Of a stretch of DNA of 29,496 bases, positions 8,263-15,715 are shown one piece after another. The DNA is from Flavobacteriaceae bacterium TMED68 (GTDB lineage Bacteria; Bacteroidota; Bacteroidia; Flavobacteriales; Flavobacteriaceae): NCBI GenBank assembly GCA_002167525.1, contig NHDV01000004.1, forward strand, positions 14,655 through 44,150, read 5' to 3'. Each line of letters opens with the position of its first letter. Within the stretch, counting starts at the first letter, position 1. The position numbers and the translations under genes were made by a program. The notes under the pieces are model-generated. The model was not told the origin of the DNA. It saw nothing but the letters and a program-made list of their open reading frames with translations, and searched no databases.

Positions 8263-9090
8263 TTAACCTTCTAAATCTTTTAAATATTTTTTGTAATGCC
8301 GATTTTGAAATTTTGAAAAATACTTTCTTGGATATATTTTTTGTATAAATCTAACAATATAAAATAAAAAATTTTCGAGAAAAAAATTATTTTTTTTATC
8401 TTCTTTATATTTTTTGTAATCGTTTTTTAATTTAATCATATAAAATCCCTCTATAACTCTCGGTAAATTAAAGTCTCTTAATATACATCTTGTTAAAAAT
8501 AATTTATAATCGATTTCATTAAATTTTGGGAATACATTGATAGTATTTCTTTCAAAGTTTTTTGGATATATTTGAAAATAACTTAAAAAATCAGCCAGGG
8601 CAACATCGTCAATTAATTTATGATTCCAACGATCTTTATTTTGAATTATCAACTTAACATTTTTTTTGCTAAGGAGGTAGCCAGAGCCAGATGCAAATTT
8701 GATAGATTTATTCTGATAATTAGCTTCAGCGACTACCCCAGAATACAAATTCTCCTCATAATTTTTTTCTAGAAAATTAATCAGTTGATTGATATCTACA
8801 TATGACGAAGCGCTTGTTCTTAATATAACATCATAATCTAGATTTCTCTCAACCCATTCAAAACAATCAATAGTTTTTTTACCAATATCTTCAAACTTTT
8901 TTGAAGATGGAAGCTTAAGGGTCTTTTTTGTAAGTTCGGTCTTTTGATGTCCTCCTAGATAAAAAATTGTAACGACACCCATTGTTTCTTTTGCCCATGT
9001 CAATTTTTGAAATAATCTATTAATCAAAGATATTATCTGATTTGATGAAAGAACTAAAATTACTATTTTTATTTTGTTATGTTTAATCAT
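8263..9090 (-). CDS. GT31/galactosyltransferase-like glycosyltransferase, paralogue B
   Basis: This 275-aa protein shares with the convergent gene at 7476-8255 the same motif order: IVILVLSSNQ at the start, QKLTWAKE, LDYDVILRTSASSYVD (about residues 102-117), LYSGVVAEA, ASGSGYLLSKKNV and LIDDVALADFL. The two are clearly paralogues that have diverged, with different lengths and different central loops. The catalytic-type Asp pair in 'IDDVALAD' is kept. The C-terminal 60 residues are rich in Lys, Phe and Tyr and could be membrane-associated. It starts at an ATG in the short divergent gap shared with the methyltransferase gene at 9128. Donor sugar unknown. Confidence 0.7.
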   Translation of the reverse strand: MIKHNKIKIVILVLSSNQIISLINRLFQKLTWAKETMGVVTIFYLGGHQKTELTKKTLKLPSSKKFEDIGKKTIDCFEWVERNLDYDVILRTSASSYVDINQLINFLEKNYEENLYSGVVAEANYQNKSIKFASGSGYLLSKKNVKLIIQNKDRWNHKLIDDVALADFLSYFQIYPKNFERNTINVFPKFNEIDYKLFLTRCILRDFNLPRVIEGFYMIKLKNDYKKYKEDKKNNFFLENFLFYIVRFIQKIYPRKYFSKFQNRHYKKYLKDLEG

Positions 9091-9114
9091 AAATACAATT
9101 TCATATTTATAAAT

Positions 9115-9120
9115 TATAAT
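9115..9120 (+). promoter_or_regulatory. Candidate -10 box for a leaderless transcript
   Basis: A perfect TATAAT hexamer lies 7 nt before the ATG of the methyltransferase gene at 9128. Transcription would then begin at or next to the start codon. There is no Shine-Dalgarno sequence in the 7 nt between. A -35 element is not obvious, and TATAAT can occur by chance in DNA this AT-rich. Confidence 0.4.
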
Positions 9121-9127
9121 TTATAAG

Positions 9128-9901
9128 ATGATATTGTTTAATCGCATTAAATCTTTTTTATTTAGACTCGATTATTTAAAAATTTATAAGTCAAAGTATC
9201 TTTATAAATATCTTTATTTAATTTGCTTTAAAATAGTAAATTTGTGTAGATGGGTTGTGAGTTTTTTTATAAAGAAAAAAGCTAATAATCTTAACGATTT
9301 TTTTAAAAGAATAGGAATAATTTGGTACGGTGGGAATGAAGGCCACACACAGCAAGTAAAAAGAGAAACTGACTTTTTAGAAAAACAATCTCGATCAAAA
9401 ACCAAAATTCTTGAAATAGGATTCAATGGAGGACATTCAAGTGAAACCTTCTTAAATTCGAATAGTTCACTTACTGTTGATTCAATTGATATTGGCTATC
9501 ATCACTACGTTAACTTTGGTAAGTATTATTTAAAAAAGAGATTCACTAAAAGATTTAATCTACACATTGGAGAATCAAGAAAAGTCTTGCCAGATTTATT
9601 AAAAAAAGAATTAATTTTTGACTTAATTTTCATTGATGGATCACATGAATATAAAGATGTCATTACAGATCTTGAAATTTGTAGCAAATTATCAGATAAA
9701 GACACACTAGTTATTTTAGACGATGTATATTACGAAAAAGATAAAGATGGACTTTCAAGTGTTGACAATCATAATTTAGGTCCAACAAAAGCCTGGAATG
9801 AATTCAAATTGAAGAACTTAGTTATTGAAGATGGTTATATTGAGTTTGAAACTGAAAATACAAATAAAAGATCTATTGTTTATGGAAAGTTTACTTTTTA
9901 A
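9128..9901 (+). CDS. Class I SAM-dependent methyltransferase (Methyltransf_24-like)
   Basis: A SAM-binding glycine motif ILEIGFNGGHSS lies at about residues 94-105, and LIFIDGSHEYKDVITDLE at about 167-184 matches the post-motif II region of the Methyltransf_24 group, in which Asp and His help bind substrate or metal. The first ~50 residues are basic and hydrophobic and may bind the membrane. The enzyme would methylate a glycan or a glycan precursor. It is a single plus-strand gene between two minus-strand genes and overlaps the 3' end of the convergent exostosin-like gene by 4 nt. A TATAAT 7 nt before the ATG suggests its own promoter. Confidence 0.8.
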   Translation: MILFNRIKSFLFRLDYLKIYKSKYLYKYLYLICFKIVNLCRWVVSFFIKKKANNLNDFFKRIGIIWYGGNEGHTQQVKRETDFLEKQSRSKTKILEIGFNGGHSSETFLNSNSSLTVDSIDIGYHHYVNFGKYYLKKRFTKRFNLHIGESRKVLPDLLKKELIFDLIFIDGSHEYKDVITDLEICSKLSDKDTLVILDDVYYEKDKDGLSSVDNHNLGPTKAWNEFKLKNLVIEDGYIEFETENTNKRSIVYGKFTF

Positions 9902-10776
9902 AGCTTTGATTTTTTAATTGTTTCTAACCAAAAATCTATCTCATTATATTTTCCTTCTAAAAGTTTTTGATAATTTTTCTCATAGGTTGATTTAAGAAAT
10001 ACTTCATCCATTTCCACAATCTCCTCCCAATCTTCTACTATTAACATTGGAATATTGAAATTTTTTAAATTTTGAATGAAATCTGAATTTTTTACTAAAG
10101 GAATTGTGTTGACTATCAATGATTCCCAAAACCTATGAGTGTCTAAACCATTTCCATATGGACATAAATTGAATTTATAATTGTTTAAATCTGAAATATA
10201 CCTTTTATGTCGTGCAAAATTATTAAAGTCTACAAGATTATTTTGTTTTGCAAGATTTAATACGTCTATTCTTGTTTTATTAGTCAATGTGTTGAAAGAG
10301 CAGTAAATTCTGTTTTTTTTATCTTCAATATTTTTGATTTCTATTTTAAAATGATCCAGTTTTCCATTTTTAAGAAAACTCCTATTTTCAAGTCCAATAG
10401 GAATTACCTCAAATCTATCATCACTTGATTTTGAAAATTCTAGATTTTGTCCATACCATTTAACGTTCTTGTCTCCTATTAGATCAATATAAGATTTGAC
10501 TATGGGATAATCTGAATTATGTGTAATCAAAATAAAAAATTCTTCAATATGTGGAAAAGAATTATTGATAAAGTCATTTAAGTAGTCAGTTTTAACAAAT
10601 ACAATATCGTTTTTCTTAATTTTCAAAACATTTACTTTTCTGATTTCGTCATAAATATGATCAGAGTGTTTTCTAAATGTATCACCACTAATGTAAGGCG
10701 AACTTGAAAGTCTTACATATTTTCTAAAATACCTAAGGTATTTTTGATAAATGTAGTTTTTTATCCTGTTAATCAT
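9898..10776 (-). CDS. Exostosin-family (GT47-like) glycosyltransferase, second copy
   Basis: The 292-aa protein carries VIPIGLENRSF (about residues 123-133) and, near the C-terminus, NLCPYGNGLDTHRFWESL followed by IPLV (together about residues 209-234). This is the same exostosin/GT47-type donor-site block as in the protein encoded at 6453-7472. It starts with ATG at 10776, overlapping the stop of the upstream gene by 4 nt (ATGA), so the three genes 12412-9898 form one minus-strand operon. It is likely a cytoplasmic glycosyltransferase. The two exostosin-like proteins are paralogous but far apart in sequence, so they probably use different acceptors. Confidence 0.75.
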   Translation of the reverse strand: MINRIKNYIYQKYLRYFRKYVRLSSSPYISGDTFRKHSDHIYDEIRKVNVLKIKKNDIVFVKTDYLNDFINNSFPHIEEFFILITHNSDYPIVKSYIDLIGDKNVKWYGQNLEFSKSSDDRFEVIPIGLENRSFLKNGKLDHFKIEIKNIEDKKNRIYCSFNTLTNKTRIDVLNLAKQNNLVDFNNFARHKRYISDLNNYKFNLCPYGNGLDTHRFWESLIVNTIPLVKNSDFIQNLKNFNIPMLIVEDWEEIVEMDEVFLKSTYEKNYQKLLEGKYNEIDFWLETIKKSKL

Positions 10777-11606
10777 TGACTTGGTATAAACTTAATTAAA
10801 TTTTTCTTATGTATATGTAAATTTGCAATCTCATAAATTTTATTATTGTATTTAATGTATGGTCTTGATGATTTAAATTTTGGCCTAAATCCCTTACTCT
10901 GCATTGACCTACCAGCATAATGGGCAATGTTAATACTTTTTTTACTAAACCTTTTTTTATCAATACCACCCAAATATTGACCATATGAAATTCCATCAAA
11001 CAAAATACTTGATGTACCATCTGGTATTGTATTTAAGACATTGAACATGTCGGGATTTTCTATGTAAGCAATATTTAAAAGTACCATTTCATTTAACTTG
11101 TTATTGTTGTAATATTTTTTTTCATAAAAATTTACATTTTCTAATATTTCTAATATTTTGCTACATATGTTTGAATAATTTTTCAACCCATCAACATAGC
11201 TATATCCAAAAATTAGAAAATTTTCGTTTAATGGTGTTATATTTAATTTATTCTTTTGAAAGTTTTCTTTTAAGTCCTTAAATGCTTTAAAGATTAAAAC
11301 ATCTAAATCAAAATGTACAAAACTATCAATTTTTAGTAATTTTGAGGCATTGTGTAGATAAAATATCCTTAGAAGAGAAGTGTCCCATAATGGATTTTGT
11401 TCACCCTCAAAATAATCTATCTCTTTTAATTCTTTAATATACTGAAATGAAATGTCATTACTATTTATATTCTCAGAATATTTACTCTTAAAATCTTGGT
11501 CAGTAATAAAATAAATCTTTGAATCCGGGTCAATATTTCTTATTGTTTGCATGCAAATTTCAGCATAATTTGGTACCTCTCCATTAAAGTGCAGCAAATA
11601 ATTCAT
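10773..11606 (-). CDS. Putative DXD-type glycosyltransferase
   Basis: This 277-aa protein starts MNYLLHFNGEVPNYAEICMQTI, with a strand-helix opening, then IYFITD (about 31-36) and FVHFDLDVLIFKAF (about 95-108). The DLD motif is what GT-A enzymes use to hold metal and nucleotide sugar, and LWDTSLLRIFYLHN upstream matches the helix that usually precedes it. The C-terminus ends in NLHIHKKNLIKFIP. It resembles GT32/Gly_transf_sug-type enzymes, but the family call is tentative. It lies in the middle of a three-gene minus-strand operon: 5 nt after the upstream gene's stop and a 4-nt overlap with the downstream one. Confidence 0.65.
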   Translation of the reverse strand: MNYLLHFNGEVPNYAEICMQTIRNIDPDSKIYFITDQDFKSKYSENINSNDISFQYIKELKEIDYFEGEQNPLWDTSLLRIFYLHNASKLLKIDSFVHFDLDVLIFKAFKDLKENFQKNKLNITPLNENFLIFGYSYVDGLKNYSNICSKILEILENVNFYEKKYYNNNKLNEMVLLNIAYIENPDMFNVLNTIPDGTSSILFDGISYGQYLGGIDKKRFSKKSINIAHYAGRSMQSKGFRPKFKSSRPYIKYNNKIYEIANLHIHKKNLIKFIPSQ

Positions 11607-11611
11607 TTTCT

Positions 11612-12412
11612 TTATTTGTATTGTTTCCTTGCTTGTTTAGTTATTATTATTTTTTTATTTTCAACCATCCAATAAAAGTATGTTTCAAAATCATCTAATT
11701 GACTGGGTAGTTCTCTATAAAAATTATTTATATGGGCAAAATATAAATTCATAATACCTTGCTCATTTGTTATGCTTATTGGATACTTTTCCACCAAACT
11801 AATTAATTCAGATTTTGTATTCTTATCGACAATATTAGTATCGAAAAACATAATGCCAGTTTGAAAGTAATCTCTAACTTCTAAATTAAAGTCATTTGAA
11901 AGTTGATTAAATAATTTACTATTTTCATAAAATTGACTTTTTAATTTTTTATCATAATTTGGATAAGAATCTGCTCTTGCAAAAAGTTTATTAATTGGAA
12001 GAGTTTTGAGAATAGGATTTAAATCATAATGAATATTCATATTTATATCCATATAAAATATATATTTCCAGATTTTTAAATTTTTATCAAATAGATGTAT
12101 CTTGTGCCATTGAAATGGTTTTGTAATGTTTCTATTTGGTTTATCTGGAACAGAAATTTCATTTAATAACTTTATAGTATTTTTAGAAAATTTTATGTTC
12201 CTATACCTGTATATTTTTATTTTTTTGTCATTTCTGAGAGATTTAAATAAAAATAAAGGTGTAAAGTAAGAAGTTAAAATTAGGATTTCTCCTTTATATT
12301 CCCCAACACCTCTTATTTGCTTATGAAATTTATCAAAATACATTCTGAGATATTTAAAATTTGCAACAACAGCAACTACAGTATTGTTATTTTCATTTCT
12401 CAATTTTTTCAC
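11612..12412 (-). CDS. Putative GT8-like glycosyltransferase
   Basis: The protein is 266 aa with a GTG start at 12412. It has VVAVVANFKYLRMY (about residues 11-24), ILILTSY, a helix before the metal site (FQWHKIHLFDKNLKIWKYIF) and then YMDINMNIHYDLNPI (about 118-132), where DIN stands in place of a classical DXD. FQTGIMFFDTNIV (about 183-195) resembles the GT8 'fNsGvml.n' segment. The final QARKQYK tail is basic. It is the first gene of the minus-strand operon 12412-9898. The 83-nt gap upstream holds only AT-rich sequence. Function as a glycosyltransferase is likely; the sugar is unknown. Confidence 0.6.
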   Translation of the reverse strand: MKKLRNENNNTVVAVVANFKYLRMYFDKFHKQIRGVGEYKGEILILTSYFTPLFLFKSLRNDKKIKIYRYRNIKFSKNTIKLLNEISVPDKPNRNITKPFQWHKIHLFDKNLKIWKYIFYMDINMNIHYDLNPILKTLPINKLFARADSYPNYDKKLKSQFYENSKLFNQLSNDFNLEVRDYFQTGIMFFDTNIVDKNTKSELISLVEKYPISITNEQGIMNLYFAHINNFYRELPSQLDDFETYFYWMVENKKIIITKQARKQYK

Positions 12413-12495
12413 AGTTCATTTATTGTCTGATATAAATTTTATATTAAATATTCGATGATTAAGTAAAAAAATAAAAATGTTGGATAAACAATTTA

Positions 12496-13545
12496 TTAAG
12501 AAAGAATTTTTTTAATATATTTATCTAAATACTCACTAATATGATTTACAGCAAAATCATACTTGTTATTACTTTTTTCATACAAAACTATATTTTTGCA
12601 TATTTGAATTAAGTTGTATGAAGGAACCCAATTTATCAATTTGCGAGCTTTTGTAGAGTCAATTCTTAATACATCTGATTCATAAAATTTTGAATTATTT
12701 TCATGAATAATTTTTATTTTTTTGGTTGGAGACCATTCTTTTACAAATGTATCAACTAAATAACCAACATCATACTGATTGTTTAATTTTCTATTCAAGT
12801 TAAATATTTCATCTTTTTTTTGTTTTTGGCAATATTGTGCAACCAGCAAATAGCCCATCAATGAATCGAGAATATATTGCCATGGTCTTAAAGATTGTGG
12901 ATTTCGAAGTTTAATGTTTTCACCTCTTTTAAGAGAGTTTATAACATCTGTAAGAAGACGATCTCTTCCATAATCTCCTCCTCCAAGAACATTACCAGCT
13001 CTAACTACTCCAATATTAAGGGTTTCCCTTTTGTGAGTATTAATGAAAGCAGTAATTATGTGCTCTGTACTTGCTTTTGAAGCACTGTAAAATTCTTTAC
13101 CACCTAACTTATATAATTCAGAATTTTTTGAGTTGTGTTCAGCATAAACTTTGTCGGTTGTGGAAACAACAAGAGTCTTAATCTTTTTATTATTATTACA
13201 CGAATTAAGAATGTTAAAAGTACCTAAAATATTAGAGGTTAGAGTTTTTTCTGGATTTTTGGCAGCTTCAGATACTAATCCTTGGGCAGCTAGGTGAAAA
13301 ACTATCTCAAAATTTCCTAACCCAATAATTTTATTAATATACTTAGGATCTCTAATGTCACCTTGAAATTCTTTGGTAAAGACCTGCTTATTCTTAATGA
13401 TTTTATAAAATCCAGAATTTATTTTATTATCAGAAAGCCCATAAACATTGTTACCTAATAATTTTAAGATTAAAGATAACCAAGAGCCTTTAAATCCAGA
13501 GTGACCAGTTATTAATATGTTTTTATTTCTATAAAAATTTTTCAT
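12496..13545 (-). CDS. rfbG: CDP-glucose 4,6-dehydratase
   Basis: RfbG converts CDP-D-glucose to CDP-4-dehydro-6-deoxy-D-glucose using bound NAD. The 349-aa length is normal for the family. GHSGFKGSW at residues 14-22 is the Rossmann glycine loop with the RfbG-specific 'SGFKG' form. STTDKVY at about 128-134 and YSASK with Tyr153 and Lys157 are the extended-SDR catalytic residues. RAGNVLGGGDYGRDRL and LRPWQYILDSL are diagnostic of CDP-glucose dehydratases rather than RmlB. The start codon overlaps the rfbF stop by 4 nt (ATGA), so the two are translationally coupled. The product is the substrate for the RfbH-type enzyme encoded at 15716. Confidence 0.93.
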   Translation of the reverse strand: MKNFYRNKNILITGHSGFKGSWLSLILKLLGNNVYGLSDNKINSGFYKIIKNKQVFTKEFQGDIRDPKYINKIIGLGNFEIVFHLAAQGLVSEAAKNPEKTLTSNILGTFNILNSCNNNKKIKTLVVSTTDKVYAEHNSKNSELYKLGGKEFYSASKASTEHIITAFINTHKRETLNIGVVRAGNVLGGGDYGRDRLLTDVINSLKRGENIKLRNPQSLRPWQYILDSLMGYLLVAQYCQKQKKDEIFNLNRKLNNQYDVGYLVDTFVKEWSPTKKIKIIHENNSKFYESDVLRIDSTKARKLINWVPSYNLIQICKNIVLYEKSNNKYDFAVNHISEYLDKYIKKILS

Positions 13546-14249
13546 TTATCAAATCTTATCCATGGTTTTGTTCCATCTTCCCATAATTTATTTAAATTTA
13601 GATATTCTCGATAGGTATCCATTGGCTCAAAATATCCACTGTGTTTAAATGCAACTAATTCTGCATCTTTACTCAAGTTAATTAGAGGCTCAGACTCTAA
13701 TACACTATTTTCATCCAAGTACTTAATAAACTTTTTATTGAAAACCATAAAACCAATATTTACAAAACCTGCTAATTTTGGTTTTTCAATAAATTGATTC
13801 ACTATGTTAGCGTCATCAAACTCCACTAAGCCAAACCTTGATCTTGGGTTAGTAACTGTTAGGGCTCCTAACTTTCCGCTTTCTTGATAAAAATTAATGA
13901 GATTATTAATATTAACGTTTGCTAGCCCATCGCCATAAGTTAGTAAAAAATTATCATCCAAGTACTCGGATACTTTGAAAACTCTTCCACCAGTATTGGT
14001 TTCTTCACCAGTATTAATAATTTTTACATTTTTCCATGATTTAAAATATTCCTCGATAATTTCACTTTTATAACCGGTACATATTAGAAATTCAAAATCA
14101 CCAAATATTTGATATATGTTTATAAGATGTTCCAGAACTGGTTTACCTCCTATATTGACCATAGGCTTGGGAATTGTATCAGTGACTTCTCTCATTCTTG
14201 TGCCTTTTCCTCCGGACAGAATGACAACTTGTTTAATTTCTTTTTTCAC
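13542..14249 (-). CDS. rfbF: Glucose-1-phosphate cytidylyltransferase
   Basis: RfbF makes CDP-glucose from CTP and glucose 1-phosphate, the first step of the CDP-dideoxyhexose pathway. The N-terminus ILSGGKGTRMREVTD, then IPKPMVNIGGKPVLEHL, is the nucleotidyltransferase signature in its RfbF form. INTGEETNTGGRV and FLLTYGDGLANV (about residues 83-112) are specific to cytidylyltransferases. At 235 aa it is about 20 residues shorter than the enterobacterial enzyme. The start is a GTG at 14249; a GATAAT hexamer lies 6 nt upstream of it and an AGGA lies 10 nt upstream. It heads the minus-strand rfbF-rfbG pair and diverges from the reductase gene at 14283. Confidence 0.92.
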   Translation of the reverse strand: MKKEIKQVVILSGGKGTRMREVTDTIPKPMVNIGGKPVLEHLINIYQIFGDFEFLICTGYKSEIIEEYFKSWKNVKIINTGEETNTGGRVFKVSEYLDDNFLLTYGDGLANVNINNLINFYQESGKLGALTVTNPRSRFGLVEFDDANIVNQFIEKPKLAGFVNIGFMVFNKKFIKYLDENSVLESEPLINLSKDAELVAFKHSGYFEPMDTYREYLNLNKLWEDGTKPWIRFDK

Positions 14250-14255
14250 TTTTGT

Positions 14256-14261
14256 ATTATC
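14256..14261 (-). promoter_or_regulatory. Candidate -10 box before rfbF
   Basis: On the minus strand the hexamer GATAAT is followed by 6 nt and then the GTG start of rfbF. This spacing would give a leaderless mRNA. It is not proof of a promoter, because the whole 33-bp divergent gap is AT-rich. Confidence 0.3.
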
Positions 14262-14282
14262 CTATATTACAAAGATAACCAT

Positions 14283-15113
14283 ATGAAATCTAAAGGAATA
14301 ATAATTACGGGCTCTACAGGATATTTAGGGTCTAAAATATTAAATTTAATCGATGAAAATTTAATATTTATTTTAAATAGAAAATCTTTTGATAATAATC
14401 AGACAAAGTTTTTTGATTTAAAAAATAAAGAAAAAATTTTGATTAGTGAAAATTATGATGGCATTATTGTTGTTCATTTAGCTACCTTTTTTTCTAAGGA
14501 TCCCAATGATAAAGAATTTATACATAAAGCTAATATTGAATTTGGAAAAAAACTATTAGCCTCTCTAGAAAAAACAAATGTAGAAAAAATAATATATACA
14601 AACACAATGTTTAGTTATTATCCAGATGAAAGTATTCGAACTCTTGACTATACAAAAACAAAAAATGAATTTTCTACTGAATTAAATAATTTCACTAAAA
14701 AAAATAACATACTTTATGATGAAATATTTTTAGATAACACTTTTGGAGGGATTGATAAGAGAAAAAAAGCTCTTCCATTAATCGTAGATGCAGTCTTAAA
14801 TCAAAAACCGTCACCTATCAAGGATGAACAAGCATATATCAATCTAGTTTCATACAAAGATATTCTAAATAGGATATATAAATCAATCACTACTGATATT
14901 TATGGAAGTACAGCGTTTGTTAATGAGAAGCGTATTAATTTACAATCAGTATACGAATTTTTAAACAAATACAACCTTAACAAAATCGAAGAAAATAATA
15001 TTTTGCAATTCAAGCCCAACATCTACTTAAAAAACTCACCGAGTATTAATCTTTTTGGTCTGAAGCTTAATGATATTCAAAAAGAACTAGTTAATTATTT
15101 AAATACAACTTAA
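14283..15113 (+). CDS. NAD(P)-dependent epimerase/reductase, CDP-4-dehydro-dideoxyhexose reductase candidate
   Basis: An extended short-chain dehydrogenase of 276 aa. GIIITGSTGYLGSK at the N-terminus is the Rossmann loop (GxxGxxG). VHLATFF at about residues 65-71 and YTKTK further on (the YxxxK catalytic pair) complete the set. The open frame extends upstream to 14109, but that part runs under rfbF and lacks homology to the fold, so the ATG at 14283 is the start. The 'IVVHLAT' block is like RfbJ/CDP-abequose synthase-type 4-reductases. With RfbF, RfbG and RfbH beside it, the likely job is reduction of the 4-keto group of a CDP-3,6-dideoxyhexulose. Stereochemistry cannot be called. Confidence 0.75.
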   Translation: MKSKGIIITGSTGYLGSKILNLIDENLIFILNRKSFDNNQTKFFDLKNKEKILISENYDGIIVVHLATFFSKDPNDKEFIHKANIEFGKKLLASLEKTNVEKIIYTNTMFSYYPDESIRTLDYTKTKNEFSTELNNFTKKNNILYDEIFLDNTFGGIDKRKKALPLIVDAVLNQKPSPIKDEQAYINLVSYKDILNRIYKSITTDIYGSTAFVNEKRINLQSVYEFLNKYNLNKIEENNILQFKPNIYLKNSPSINLFGLKLNDIQKELVNYLNTT

Positions 15114-15146
15114 TTTTTTTAAGACTCTCAAAAATATCTAAATTAT

Positions 15147-15152
15147 TAAAAT
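15147..15152 (+). promoter_or_regulatory. Candidate -10 box for a leaderless transcript
   Basis: TAAAAT followed by 6 nt and then the ATG at 15159. There is no Shine-Dalgarno sequence. The spacing matches that seen before the genes at 9128, 14249 and 22831. Weak on its own. Confidence 0.3.
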
Positions 15153-15158
15153 CATGTT

Positions 15159-15704
15159 ATGTCGTTAATAATAAAAAATGATAATTTGCTTAAAGATATT
15201 AAGGTTATAGAAAATGAAAAATTTTTTGATGAAAGAGGTTTTTTCTCAAAAATTTTTCATAAAGAGATTAAAAAAAATTTAAAAATCAATATTGATGAAA
15301 TTTTTTATTCGGTAAATAAAAAAGGAGTAATTAGAGGCATTCATTATCAAAAAAAAGATAAGCAGCTTGGAAAAATTGTTGGATGTTTGGATGGGGAAAT
15401 ATTAGATTTTTTTATTGATTTAAGAAAAGACAGCGAAACTTATGGTAAATTTTCAAGTGAAATCATTAATAGTAAAAATAATATTTCTATTTTTCTACCT
15501 GAGGGTTTTGGTCATGGTTTCAGTGTTCTTTCAAAATCAGCGACAGTAATTTACTTACAATCCGGCGATTACGATCCCAAACATGAAGGAGGGATTAATC
15601 CTTTAAGCATTGATTTCGATTGGAATGTTGATGACCCAATCCTATCTGAAAGAGACTCAAACCACCCTAGATTTAATTTAAATAATCAGGAATTCAAATT
15701 ATAA
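15159..15704 (+). CDS. RmlC-type nucleotide-sugar 3,5- or 5-epimerase
   Basis: A 181-aa cupin of the dTDP-4-dehydrorhamnose 3,5-epimerase family. FFDERGFFSKIF (about residues 22-33), RGIHYQKKDKQLGKIVGCLDGEILDF in order (only its start is quoted as the catalytic-His motif RGIHYQ, about 66-71), FLPEGFGHGFSVLS (about 111-124) and then SGDYDPKHEGGI are all present. In this CDP-sugar context it may act on a CDP-4-keto sugar, as the ascarylose-pathway epimerase does in Yersinia, instead of on a dTDP sugar. No rmlA, rmlB or rmlD accompanies it, which supports that view. It is followed after 11 nt by rfbH. The exact substrate is inferred from neighbours only. Confidence 0.8.
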   Translation: MSLIIKNDNLLKDIKVIENEKFFDERGFFSKIFHKEIKKNLKINIDEIFYSVNKKGVIRGIHYQKKDKQLGKIVGCLDGEILDFFIDLRKDSETYGKFSSEIINSKNNISIFLPEGFGHGFSVLSKSATVIYLQSGDYDPKHEGGINPLSIDFDWNVDDPILSERDSNHPRFNLNNQEFKL

Positions 15705-15715
15705 TTAATATTCTT

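Noticed and set aside
12413..12495. A small gene or RNA in the 83-nt gap
   Set aside because: Only AT-rich sequence with no open frame or stable hairpin; probably promoter for the minus-strand operon at 12412.
14109..14282. Upstream extension of the reductase gene by 58 codons
   Set aside because: It runs under rfbF on the other strand, has no Rossmann features, and the ATG at 14283 begins the fold directly.
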